Source of the DNA: Buddleja alternifolia
Taxonomy: Eukaryota; Streptophyta; Magnoliopsida; Lamiales; Scrophulariaceae
Direction: 5' to 3'
DNA length: 64,000 bases
Assembly (NCBI GenBank): GCA_019426215.1
Contig: CM033394.1
Span: 23,580,195 to 23,644,194 of the forward strand
Below the pieces are notes generated by a model. The model did not search any database. It was not told the DNA's origin and saw nothing but the letters and a program-made list of their open reading frames with translations. Numbering within the stretch: the first letter of the stretch is position 1; each line of letters starts with the position of its first letter. The position numbers were made by a program, and so were the translations under genes. Positions 12,651 to 23,843 of the stretch are shown here, piece after piece.

Positions 12651-13724
12651 ATGAGGATAGTAATGAAAACTAGAGACTCGATAAACATAAACATCACTGG
12701 CAGTTAAAATAAATAGACTAGTAAACCTATAAACTTATGAACACAAGTTCCATACCTTCGAGTTTAAATATGCTGACGAGGGATATGACGAAAGTCAAGA
12801 AGTCTTGACGAGTAGTGGAAGCCGGTCTAAAGCATAACTGCTTCAAAGATCAATCTATGGATTGAATCTTTTCAGAAACTTAACTTCTAAAGGTTAATAG
12901 GTATACAACTGGCTTGTTAGTATTTTATGTTGGTAGCGTTGCATGAGTAACGTACATGTGATCATCATCTCAATTTTCTAAAATGGACTTAAAAGGGAAT
13001 AGCACCCCAATTGCACAAGATAGCAATATATGAGGGTCATTGGTTGTTGTAATCCTTTTGTCCGAACATATAGATAATATGTTGACTAAAGTTTAACATG
13101 GAAGAATCAAAGGAGATTCTTCTTGTAAAAGCATAACCAAAAGGTACATGCATTTCTATGAGTTAAAATTGGTGTTCACTAATACATATTATGTATTAAG
13201 TCGACCTCCTAATTGATCCAATGGATTGGATTGGTGTTGTTTATTGGAAAACAACATGGGAAAATTGGAACTAGAATCTTTAGTCTTAAGATATGAACTT
13301 AAGTGATGACCAAGGATTTGTTTTATGCTAAATGGAAGAGTAAGAGCTGAGAAAGTCTCTTAAGAAGAGATAAAGGCTAACTCTACCATTTAAATCTCAC
13401 ATAAGAATGTGGATATAAAAGATATCTAGATAGGTGAACCTATCTTATGGATAAGATGAGGTTCTACCATTCGAATATCAAGTACAAATGTACTATGATT
13501 ATCGATAAGGGTGTAAGCTCTTGAAAAGAGCGATGTCTCACCTACTATCTATACATACCTAGTGGTGAGATGAATAAGAGATTATTTTATTAGAGTCGAC
13601 GTTTGAGTGGAATAAGTCAACTCGACTAAAAACGTGGCAAACCCCTTTCGGCTAAACCCTTGAGTAGGAGCAGTGTTTAAAAGGTCATGGACCTGTGTGG
13701 GAACATTAACAGTAGATTCTTAGG
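12651..13724 (+). other. Cop-5 internal region where pol should be; no recognisable domains
   Basis: Roughly 1.1 kb separates the gag remnant from the PPT. I cannot find integrase, RT or RNase H motifs in any frame, and a full copia pol needs over 3 kb, so pol was deleted or replaced. The element is therefore non-autonomous, or a decayed internal deletion. Confidence 0.6.
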
Positions 13725-13735
13725 CAAGTGGGAGA
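13725..13735 (+). other. Cop-5 polypurine tract
   Basis: AAGTGGGAGAT directly before the LTR start TGATAG. It is a near-canonical copia PPT, the primer for plus-strand DNA synthesis, and it is kept although pol is missing. Confidence 0.85.
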
Positions 13736-15354
13736 TTGATAGTGTTGTATGCCCGGTGAGCCATATGTTGGCTTGAAACACTAGATTATAAACACTGTGT
13801 CAGTCTTATCATTTAGATTATATCAAAACTATAGGAATGCTTCTTTATTGTCGACTACTCAGGGGAGTATAGATAAAGATCCTATGGATTACATATGTTT
13901 AGAGGAGCGGTGAGAATACCTATGGAATGCTCTCAAAGACCATAATCCTAAAACACATTTTAAGTCATAATGGCTAAGAGATGTGGGACATCACTGGCCT
14001 CGCCAAGACTTGTTCATGCATGTAACTCTCCCAAGAGGTCGACATGTTCCATTGTCGATGGCTAGTATGGCAATACATGTATGAAAATTCATACTTGGGT
14101 GAGTATGAAATTGAATAGCCCCGCTAAGGATTCCTCATTGGTGCTGTTGAACTTGAAATCCTTGGGTTTCGTAGTGTGAGATAATCCTTAAACCTGAGAT
14201 GTCATTGGAAAGGGTACTAACCACTATACTTTGATATGCCGTGCACTCCAGGAGAGTCATACGGCGTGTATGTTCGATATAGTCTAGTAGTACAGCGGAA
14301 CAAGTGGCAGTCGTCAAGGGATCCATCCAGGGTCACAAGTACCCGGTATTTCCTATGCTGTTGAGTGAAACTGAATGATCAATAAAAGTCTTTGCCCAGA
14401 GCATAGTCTTATAAGAGGAATTGGTGATCCCTACTTGAAAGACCGAATCATTATTGGAACCAACATAGTCATAATTTCTGAGGCTACTAGGTTTTGTCCT
14501 GTCGCCAAGCCCTACACCTTAGACGGAAAAGAGATGGAAGGATTCGACTCACACAAAGATGGAAATCTGGATAGGTTTGCTTTTCATCGTTAACATCTGG
14601 GAAGTCGTGGCGACGTTGCTAGACATAGAAGCACGACCGATAGGTGCCTTGGTTTAATTGGTGAAATTAATCTAAGGCCTTGTTAATTATTATGAATAAT
14701 TAATCTAACCTATGGAAGAACTTATTGCTAGCTTCTTAATGAACCTAAGGGGTGGCACATTAACTTAGTGTAGTACCTATTGGCTAGTTAATTCTTTTTA
14801 TATTAATGGAGAGCTTAATTAATTGGAATTAATTCATCGGGAAAAAGAAATAAATTAATTAAGTGGTTTTAATTAAATAATAGTTTTTTGATTTAATATT
14901 GGGATATTGAATTGGGAAAGACTAGTTAATTAGTCAGTGGTCTAATTAATTAATATGTGAAAGAAGAAAATAAAAATTATATATATATATGATACACATG
15001 TATGAGGGTGTGTATGTGTAAGAATTTGGTGGAGAATTTTATCTTGTTCACCAAGTCTATAAATATATGTATACTTAATTAATATATATATATATATATA
15101 TATCTTATAATATATTTGGTAGGATCTATTCTAATTAATTAGATATGGAAAAATCTTATAAATATATTAGGATAAATATAATCGATATGGTAACATCTGT
15201 TTAATTAGTTAGTTGACTAATTATATGGAAATATCTTATTTGGATAGATCTTATATATTTGGGAAGGATTTCAAATATATGGAAAGATCTTGTTTGTTAA
15301 TTAGTGAATCTAATTAACTAAGGAAGAGAAATAAGATGGAAGTAAACTAAGTAT

Positions 15355-15385
<31 letters not shown>

Positions 15386-15922
15386 GGAATGGATATACAC
15401 GCCCCATATAGGCGTGTATATGTGCGTGGGTGAGTTTCCATAATTTTGGACTCTCACTCTATATATATGTGTGTATTGATATTTTATTCTAAGGTCAACT
15501 AATTCATTCTACACAATTTTGATTGTGAAAATTCTCTCCGCCTTTTCTCTTCTACCTCTTTCACATATACTTCTTCCAACTCATGTATTGAGTACGAACA
15601 ACACCAAAATATATTCCTACAAATTTTTCTCATAAGCCAAAATTCGATACTCTCTTGGCTAGCACTGGTGGAGATAATCGAGGGCATGAGCTAAGGTGTG
15701 GATAAACTTAGAGGCACAACACTTGGGGCTCTAGGGCAAATCCATCTGGAAAGATGTAGAAGGGAGTTTCTTAAACTGAAGATTCAAGAAAACTTATCTT
15801 TAGGATAGTTTTTGAATCCGATGGTACTATGTCTACCTAGCCGTAATTCAGGGTGTGGATTTAATTTTAAGTTGTATCTTCCGCTGCGCCGGCATCCCCG
15901 GGGGCTTCCACGTATCCCAACA
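13736..15922 (+). repeat. Cop-5 LTR 2 (complete, about 2.19 kb)
   Basis: It starts TGATAGTGTTGTATGCCC after the PPT and ends TATCCCAACA before a decayed PBS. The start is confirmed by the solo copy at 40513-45098, whose target duplication puts the boundary at the same TGA. It serves as 3' LTR of the left internal region and 5' LTR of the right one. It carries (TA)n runs near 15080 and 15360, and CGCCCCATATAGGCG near 15400. Confidence 0.85.
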
Positions 15923-17636
15923 GTGGTGTCAAAACTAAGGTTTTGACATGGCTCGAATTCATTATCTGTGCTTATGTTTATGTGCTTTAAATTAGTTTTA
16001 TCGCATGTAAAATAGCTTGGATTTTCTAATTTTATTTTTTTGGACCGATTAAGATCGTTTAAATCTGAAAATTAATTTGGATATGAAAAATGGATTTTTC
16101 AAAATCTGAGAAATTGTATTTGTGATAAAACTTGGATTGCCGATATTTGTTTCAAGAAATCGAAAAATGAGCCGTTCGTGTAAGGTAGCAGATTGAAAGG
16201 GCTTGAGCCTGTGACTGCGCTCACGCGCCGTAGCAAGTACACCTGGATCTGCCACCGTCGAAGGACGGCGGCTGTTCGCCATTGTGAGTAGAGGCTAGTG
16301 TTCACCATTTGGCCGTCGCGTGCAGTGCTTGGGTAGCGCCGCCGTAAGCGACGGCGCATGATGAACTGGGGCACCACGCGGCTACCCTGTTAACAGAAAA
16401 ACGGGCTGCCACTAGTGGCAGCGGCAGCGGCCCACTAGGATAGGGATCCTAGGGTTTTTCCAATTCTCGATAAATTGCAATTTTGCTCTGTGGGGCTATT
16501 TTGTAATTTTATATTTTGGGTTTAAAATTCAATTAGATATATTTTCGGATTGGACCTCAAAATGGACTTTTAAAAAATATGGGCTTTAATATATATTTGA
16601 AAGGACGAAATAAAATTGTTATTTTATTGACTTTCGATATTAAAATAAAAATTGAATTTTTGAAAATGGGATTCTTCATGGATTTTTGAAAATATGGTTC
16701 CTTTATTTAAATTTTGAAAAAACGAAATAAATTTCATATTTTATTGACTTTCAGGATTAGAATTAAATTGAATTTTTAAAATTGGGCCCCTTTGAAGAAA
16801 TGGATTTCTTCATGAGTTTTCATTTGAATTTTAAAAGGATGAGATAAAATTGGTATTTTATTGACTTTCGATATTAAAATAAAATTGGGAAGTTTGAAGT
16901 TTAGGGCCTTTGTGATTAAATGAAGAAGTGGACTTCTTCATGGACTTTGGAAATTGAATAAAATAAATAATTTTTTGAAGATTATTAGTTTTATTTGAAT
17001 TCCAAGTATGAGATAAAATTTGAATTTTATCAACTTTGAAAATGGAATAAAATAAATAATTTTTGAACTTGTGCTTTTTTGGGTTAAATGAAAAGGTGGA
17101 TTTTTCATTGATGTTTCAAAACGTGTATTTATTATTTAATTCTTGAAAAATTAATATGATATTAATTGGTTCCTAAAATAGAATAATATTAGAGTTTTCG
17201 AAGTTGAATTAATTTTCGGATTAATGGAAAATTATGATTTTCCATGGGGTTTTCTGAAATTTATTTTTAGAAAATAATTAATTGGTCCACTAATTTCATT
17301 AGATTATCCTTAATTAAAGCCAGTAAATTTATGTTTATGAAAGCGGGATACGAGTATGTATTATGTTATTATGTGGTGATCCGGTTCGAGTCATAGACTA
17401 GTCGTTTTAATTTGAGGCCTGCGTGTCAAGTTTTCATTTTATGTATATGAGAGGGTGAGGTTTCCTTTTCTCTTGTATTGTTGTAATTTGAAGACGGAGA
17501 TGAAGACATCTTAAAGATGATGATGGAGCTGTTCAAACTCGAGGAGTTGTGATGACCTTAGTATAGGGTCCGGGTTCTTATATTATATTGGTCAACACCT
17601 TGATGGCTTGGGGTGTCTCAGGATTAGCTTGACTAA
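15923..17636 (+). other. Second Cop-5 internal region (leader only), truncated
   Basis: A decayed PBS (TGGTGTCAAAACTAAG from 15924) is followed by the same leader and tandem array as 9470-11120. The homology reaches the word TTGACTA, shared with about 11115, and stops at 17636-17637 where the Sire-2 LTR begins. No coding sequence is recognisable here. Confidence 0.7.
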
Positions 17637-19125
17637 GGGTCTAGAAGGGGGGGGGGGGTAAATAGACCCTGAAGTCTTTTTCGACTTCAAAAATTTTGTA
17701 TCACTTTAAAGGTTTGAACGCTTTGGATGACTGAGCGCTTGGGTCAGACGCTTCAGAAAAAAGTTAACTTAGACTTAGTGATTTTAGCAGTTTACCAAAG
17801 TAGGGCAACGCTTAGATCGCTTAATCAGGGTTAGCACGGCGAAAATGAGTTTTAGCGTTCTTTCAGTTAATTTAATCGCTTTGCACTTTAACTTGTCTCT
17901 TTTTAAAGATAAATGATGTAACAATAATAATAATAAGGCAAATACGGTAAATAACACAAGATATATACGGTTCACTTGGTGGTGTAATCCCAGCTACGTC
18001 CTTCTTCTCCTTTTTCACTTGGAGAAATTTACTAGAATGATTTTCGAAGAGTCACATGGAATCTTCTACACAATAGTAAAAGGGTGAAAATGATCTTGGG
18101 CTCCTTGATCACACAGACTTCAGCACCAATGAAGATCGTCTTCTTCAAGCTTCTCTCACTTAGAAATACTGCCTGAAAGGGTTCAACAACTTTTCTCACT
18201 CAGATGAAAGGTTGAGGTTTGTCACTAGGGTTTTGTTTGTTTTTGAAAAGATCAAACAACTTGGAATATCTCAGTTGGAATTTTAATTTCTTCTTTGGAA
18301 GATGTTTGAGATATTAGTGACTGTCTGGAATGTAGATAAAAAGCTTGAAAGATTTGGCTATGGAGTTTCTAAGCTTTTTCTCAGTAAATTTTTCTTGTGT
18401 TTTTTACGTAAATGTCTCTTGTAAAAATTGTATCTCTCTATTTAAGGTTTGCTGGGGTAAGGTATTTATAGGCAATTTTTTGGGATCTGTCCGTTGGACA
18501 CATGTAGGAGCGTGCCTTTCACGGGGCGCGTGAGTATACCTTTTCTCTGACATTCCTGAAAGTTCGCTGAAGACGATTGGACAGGAGCAGCTGAAATTCT
18601 GAATTTTCTGACAGTCTGGTCAAAAGGTGGCTTGTCCACAAGTCACATTAGCTTATCACAATTAAGGCTCTTATCAGGCATTTAATGCATTTTGAATTTA
18701 ATTCCCGTTGGAAATAAATGCCCGTTGAATGATTGCATTTAAGTCCTTCATGACTTGAGGATTTATTTCAGGTGATTCTGACATAAGTCGCTTGAGGGGT
18801 TTCGAGCGCTTGATCCATAAACCCTGAAATGAGATCTTTTAGCGTTTGACAGACGCTAAGAAGAAAATCTTTATCTCCGGTTGACTTCAGACGCTGGTCT
18901 TCAACTTCTTCTCTAATAGACTCACCTAGAATTCTACTAGCGAGTCATTCACTAAGACTTAGTCTAAATTCTACAAAGATAAAAATTACAAGCCTATAAT
19001 AAATTACAACCTTCAAACGCTTATACATCATTCTATGAAAAATGGAAACTTACATTGTATTTTTGGGGTCTAATATTAAATCCTATCTTGTCATCATCAA
19101 AACATCTAACATGAAATTTCCCAAC
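17637..19125 (-). repeat. Sire-2 3' LTR, missing its last ~24 bases
   Basis: On the minus strand it starts TGTTGGGAAATTTC right after the PPT. Its end lacks the TTCGTATGCCACTTGGGACC part seen in the other LTRs; homology breaks at about 17637 next to Cop-5 leader sequence. The G-run on plus is 12 bases at 17646-17657. Confidence 0.85.
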
Positions 19126-19140
19126 AATTTCCCCCTTTTT
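19126..19140 (-). other. Sire-2 polypurine tract
   Basis: On the minus strand AAAAAGGGGGAAAT, directly before the TGTTGGG start of the 3' LTR. The 250 bases between it and the env-like stop hold no recognisable gene. Confidence 0.85.
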
Positions 19141-19540
19141 GATGATGTCAAGACTCTTATAACTCTTTTATAATTTAAGAGTTACTTAAAAGAAAAGGCC
19201 CAAAGGAATATATGTTAGCGTTTGAAAAGTTAGTAAAGTTAGCTAAAGTTAGATTAGCTTCAACAAGAAGTTTCAGCGTTAAAACATTCATTCATTGAAA
19301 GAATTTAAAGCATACATGTTTTACACTGAAGGAAAACCATAAATAAAAAAGATAAAACAAAAAAGGATAAAACATAAAAGGAAGCCAATCACTTTCTCTA
19401 TTGCTTCGCTCTTTCTTTGCCTTGTAGAACTTCTAATGCTAGTTCCAATAAGAGACGATCAATATCGATCATTGTCGTATGTTGAACTTCATCATAATCA
19501 TGTCTACGAAGTCTGGCGCTTTCATTTAGTTCTAACAACC

Positions 19541-19705
19541 TTTTCGTCCAGTCCCTTGGTGGAATACCAAGTTCACGAATTATGTCATGATAGATATCTC
19601 TTTGTCGATCGTTTGACGGTTTTTCCGTCCAGTCCCTTGGTGGAATACCAAGTTCACGAATTATGTCATGATAGATATCTCTTTGTCGATCGTTTGACGG
19701 TCTCC
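19541..19705 (-). repeat. 81-bp tandem duplication in env-like gene
   Basis: Two almost identical 81-bp copies in direct tandem encode a repeated 27-residue unit (containing DRQRDIYHDII and ELGIPPRDW). The length is a multiple of three, so the frame is kept. The near identity suggests a recent duplication. Confidence 0.85.
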
Positions 19706-22213
19706 AATTGATAGGTCGTTGTAGCGGTCCGGCATAGGCAGGAAATCCAATACTTTCTAAGAACTCGGGGTCCAATTCTGGAAGCGCGTACTTTCCGAGA
19801 CAATACCTTGGCTTTCTTTTCTTGGATAGCATTTTCTTAATGCTTGCTAATTCTTTGAACAATGAATGCCACTGTTTATTATCTGTCTTGGAAATCGCAT
19901 TGGACTTTTCTTTATCTTCCCCCTTCTTGACATTATCAAGTGAGTTCTTGAGTTCAGCGACATCTCGGCGTAAGAGTCCAACTTCTTCGACGAGAAGAGC
20001 AGCTTGTTGAGCGACACTCTGAGCGGCGGCATCGCATGAAGCGTGCCTTTCAGTATCGGCCAAGGCGCTCTGAGCTAAGTGACGGTTGATTTCAGATGAG
20101 AGCTCAGCGATAAGGGGTGATATGCTTTGCATGATAGAAATAGTGCTTTTATTTGCAGCATTGCCAATATCACGACTCCGCGTATGCGACACTATACGGA
20201 CATGTCTATCAGTAGCCTCAAAGATCTTGGAGCAGGAACCCTCAATGTTTGTAAGCGAGTTCCGGAGTGTCTGTCTGAAGTCTCTGGCTTCTGAATCGCT
20301 CTCAAAATCTGAATCGGAAGAAGGACGCTCTGGGGACGAGAGAAGTCCGGAAGATTTGGAAACTGCAGCCTTACTTTTGGATTTATCTTTGATAAAAGGT
20401 TCTTCAGGAGCTTGAGCAATTTCAGCGTGCACTTCTTCACGCTCGATCCATGATAGGATCTGCAATTGCTGAGGGCTCGACCACTGGGGCACTTGAGGGA
20501 TCTGGAAGTTGAGCATAATTTTCAGTAGGAGCACTTTCTCCTTCTATAATTTCGATGGAGGGAGAAGGTTCTCTAATACCAAGGACCCAGAGAGGGCCAA
20601 GGGCTTCCATCACATGCCTTGGACTAATCAGGCTAGATTGCGGGATAAAGAATATAGCATCTTCACGCTCTTCGGTACTTGGTGCAAGTTGCACACCTTC
20701 CGGCAAAGCAATCCCTGAAGTATAACAGTTGAAGAAGTCCAAAATCAAAGGCATGAGCGCTTGAGCTGCTTCTTGGTCCACTTGCCTAATTAGCGAGATT
20801 ATCTTGGCCACTTGAATATTTGATTCACTAAAGAGCACGGGGTGAAAAGTATACCCTCAGAAATTGGAACACCCGAAAAAGTGATTAAAACAGATGTCCA
20901 GCGCTTGGGCATTTTCAAACACTGCTCTCATTTCTCTATGGAACTCAGCGAACTCAGCGTGTTCATTTGAAACATCCACACGAATCTGACTCTGGCCTGG
21001 AAGAAGAGGTTGTTTACTTGATGAAGCGTCTTCATTTAGGTCAAGAAAGACTCGTTGAACAAACCCGGCACGAGGATGCAAAACGTAGCGTCCACCTTGG
21101 CTGTATAAGGCAAGTTGCTGGCGAATGTAACTTTATATTGGTTGTCTATATCGTGGCAAAGCACTAACATTCCCTGCAATAATCTGACGCTGTTGAAGCA
21201 AGAAGGTTGCATAACCTCGGCGTCTGTACTCTATTCCGAAATCGAACAAAAAATGATATCTGATCAGTTCTTCAATGGTGTAGAAGTGAAGAACAAATTC
21301 TTCAGCCCACCTGGCTGTATTCATCATCCAACGTTTTCCAAGTTTGTCCGCTTTCTTTTGCTCTTTGTTAGCAGCAAGGAACTTCTCAAAACGTTCCGTC
21401 TCTTCATCATAATCATCAGCCCATAATCTGGTGAGATATTCACGAGCCTCATCTTCTATCCACGAGTTGATTGGATTTGGGCGCTCTGCAACAAGTGGTC
21501 CTTTACCTTTCCATAACTTGAGTGGATTAGGAGAGAGAGCATTATGGGGAGACTTGACGACGGAGGGGAGGGTTGAATAGCCTATCTTGTTGAGATCTTC
21601 TTCATCTGGAGGGGAGGGCTGAATAGCCAATCACCCATGTGGGGGTTCTTGAAAATAATCTTATTTTGGCGCTGAGGATAAAAGGACTCGTCCGAGCGAC
21701 CATTTGAATTGAAACACTGAAGATCAAGATCAACTCTGTTGAAAACTGGACGACGAATATACTCAAAACGTGATTGAAGACGCTCCAAGTTATATAGTCC
21801 TAGATTGGCAATACGCTCGAAGATTTCAAACTTGAGAGAGTTGGACAAATCGGGCCCATGGAGAGTTGTTTGAAATTGTATTTCCAACTCGGCAAGCGTT
21901 TGAGTGTCTCGTTCTCTGGCGGCATAATAAAATTCAACATTTGAAGTGTATCCGCGCGGGAAGAAATCGATGACACGAGGAGGAGGTCCCATTGGCGTAG
22001 GAATAATGGAAATCACTTCTGTTTGGATGGGGGCCACTTCTAGCGACCGCTCAGCGTTTAAAGTCGCTTCACTGGCTGATGATGTTTCAGCGTTAGGAAA
22101 GGCTTGAGATGCTTCCTTAGCGATATCCACAACAGTTGTCATATCCACATCTACTTCAACTGGAATCTCGGATGAAAGAGGGGCATAAGCGATTGGTGCC
22201 TCTGGAGGTACAT

Positions 22214-22297
22214 CTTGAGCAGATACATGTAAGCGATTGAGAAAAGCAAGCAAAAATTTCCACTAAGTAGAAAGATAGAAAAGACTAAATCGCTTAC
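22214..22297 (-). other. Putative GT-AG intron 2 of env-like gene (84 bp)
   Basis: The donor is CAGG/GTAAGCG, almost identical to that of intron 1, and the acceptor is CTGCTCAAG/ATG. It is also phase 1, so the 180-bp middle exon is symmetric. The alternative acceptor CTACTTAG (about 22264) would give the wrong frame. The spliced frame enters the next open stretch (DVPPEAP) correctly. Confidence 0.5.
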
Positions 22298-22477
22298 CCT
22301 GAGGAATATCGTCGACTATTTCAGTCACTTGATCTGTTTCTGGGACAGGTTCCTCAGGCTCTGGAACAACTTCTTCTGGATCTAAGTCGAGAAAAGAAGT
22401 TATAGGATCAACACGAATGGGAATATCTAATTCTTCAAGGGTGTTGACAACATATTGAATATCGGCTTGACATTGTG

Positions 22478-22558
22478 CTGAAAGAATTTTTATCCTAGCG
22501 TTAGAGACTTAGAAACTAACGAGGAAAGGATATACTAATTTGCTTATCAAATACTTAC
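22478..22558 (-). other. Putative GT-AG intron 1 of env-like gene (81 bp)
   Basis: On the minus strand the donor is CAGG/GTAAGT and the acceptor is TTCTTTCAG/CA. Reading straight through gives a stop within a few dozen codons. Splicing joins a phase-1 G to CA and continues an open, Glu/Pro-rich frame for exactly 180 bases. It is short but within the range of plant introns, and AT-rich. Confidence 0.6.
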
Positions 22559-23843
22559 CCTGAAAACTAGAAGGCCTCTCAGATTGAGTAGCGGCTTGAG
22601 GATCTGAGCTGATTTCTGGAACAGCGTCAGAAGGAGGAACACTTCTTGACTCTCTAAGCGCTGGTTTCGCTGGAGCACTAGAGGAGGCTGCGGGAGTAGA
22701 AAGAGGAGTACGTCTTCGTGCAAGCGATACTTCTTCTTCTACGAATTCCTCTTCCTCGGGAACGGAAAAGATAAACCTTGGAGGAGGCGATGGAGATTTA
22801 GGAGATGGAGAAGGAGAAAGGATCTTCTGCTTCTTTTTGGGCTCCGGCTTCTTCTTCTTGGGTTCAGGCTTCTGTTTCTTTGCTGGCTTGGATGGCTCAG
22901 CGACTTTGAGAGCTATCTTTCTCTTAGGTCGCTTGACCACCACTTCTTCTTCGGATGAAGAGGATGATGATGAAGAGGAAGACGCTTGATCTTCATCATC
23001 ACTACGAACAACTCCTAAGGCACGAAATCGCTCACGCTCTTCTTTTGGAACAGCTGCACCACCTATCTTTCTTGGCTTTTGCAGCTCACAGATCATTTTC
23101 TTTCCGTAGAATTTTGTCGCTGGAATCTTCTTGCCAGAAGAGTTTTTATAACCGCAAGCGCTAAGAATACGACTTAGCACAATCCCATAAGGCTTGGGAT
23201 TCACCGACTTGGCCATCGCTGCCTTGAAGCGATTAAAAATGTAGAGAGACCAATTTATCTTCAATTTGGTCAGAATGGCCACCATCATCTTGTACTATAG
23301 GTTTCTAACTTTATCGAATGTCCTTTTCCTGCATTCGATCATCTTTGAGCATATATCTGCGAGAATAACATATTCTCCCTTCATGTCGTTCTTCTTGAAG
23401 TTCGGCTCGTATGCACTAACAACATCGTCTTTCTCAACTAATTCCCAGACTTTTGTAGCATCTCCGAGATTAACGTGTTCCACCTTAGAGCCATCATTGT
23501 GTAGAACCAATAATGAAGAAATCAAGGAAGGGGTAAGAACAAAAGTTTCTTTGGCGAAGGGGAAGACGCAGGATATGGAATTACCGTCTTCAGAAATCTG
23601 GGCATTGTTGAAAAAGTGGAGAGATTCATCTTCAAAGTAGTTGAAAATAGTAGTGATCATATCTCTCAAACCAGATGCTTGAACGAGTGGAAGAATTGTT
23701 CGAAGAGGAGAGTTCTGGTTTTCAAACAGATAGTCCCAGTTAACCAGAAATCCGGCGTTAACAGTGACTGGTTTTTCAATACGGGAAGTTTTTTTGGTAG
23801 TAGACTTAGATGTTTTGGAAGATTTTGCAACTTTGGGTGCCAT

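Larger units (their letters stand above)
8199..17636 (+). mobile_element. Cop-5: copia element family without recognisable pol, LTR-internal-LTR-internal array
   Basis: On the plus strand: a 5'-truncated LTR (8199-9455), PBS, a 2.4-kb non-coding leader, a decayed gag, about 1.1 kb with no recognisable pol, a classic copia polypurine tract, a full 2.2-kb LTR (13736-15922), and then a second PBS and leader that end abruptly against the Sire-2 LTR at 17637. Two internal regions sharing one LTR is the product expected of unequal LTR recombination between copies. The gag type and the PPT (AAGTGGGAGAT) point to a Tork/Angela-like copia rather than a Sirevirus. No target duplication can be found because both outer ends are lost. 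Confidence 0.7.
19398..23843 (-). pseudogene. Sire-2 env-like gene, intron-containing, decayed
   Basis: A third gene downstream of pol, in the place of the Sirevirus env-like ORF; function unproven. From the ATG at 23843 (MAPKVAKSSK, Lys/Ser/Thr-rich start) it reads a globular domain (FLVNWDYLFE, FVLTPSLISSLL, KGEYVILADI, NWSLYIFNRF, PYGIVLSRIL) that I liken to the 'putative plant transposon protein' family (Transposase_32-like). Then come acidic Ser-rich, Lys/Pro-rich and Pro/Glu-rich linkers, a second globular region (RLWADDYDEE, EEFVLHFYTIEELIRYH) and a coiled-coil-like C-terminal part ending in KERAKQ. Two GT-AG introns join three exons (23843-22559, 22477-22298, 22213-19398), about 1,400 residues in all. 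Defects: TAG near 23295, a frameshift near 21640, TAA near 21133, TGA near 20857 and a frameshift near 20440. I see no signal peptide or convincing membrane segment. Confidence 0.6.

Noticed and set aside
22264..22297. Alternative intron 2 acceptor at CTACTTAG
   Set aside because: It would put the downstream exon in the wrong frame; the CTGCTCAAG acceptor keeps it.
19398..23843. Calling the Sire-2 third gene a true viral envelope
   Set aside because: I see no signal peptide, fusion peptide or transmembrane helix. The first domain looks like a plant transposon-associated protein, so only the positional term 'env-like' is used.
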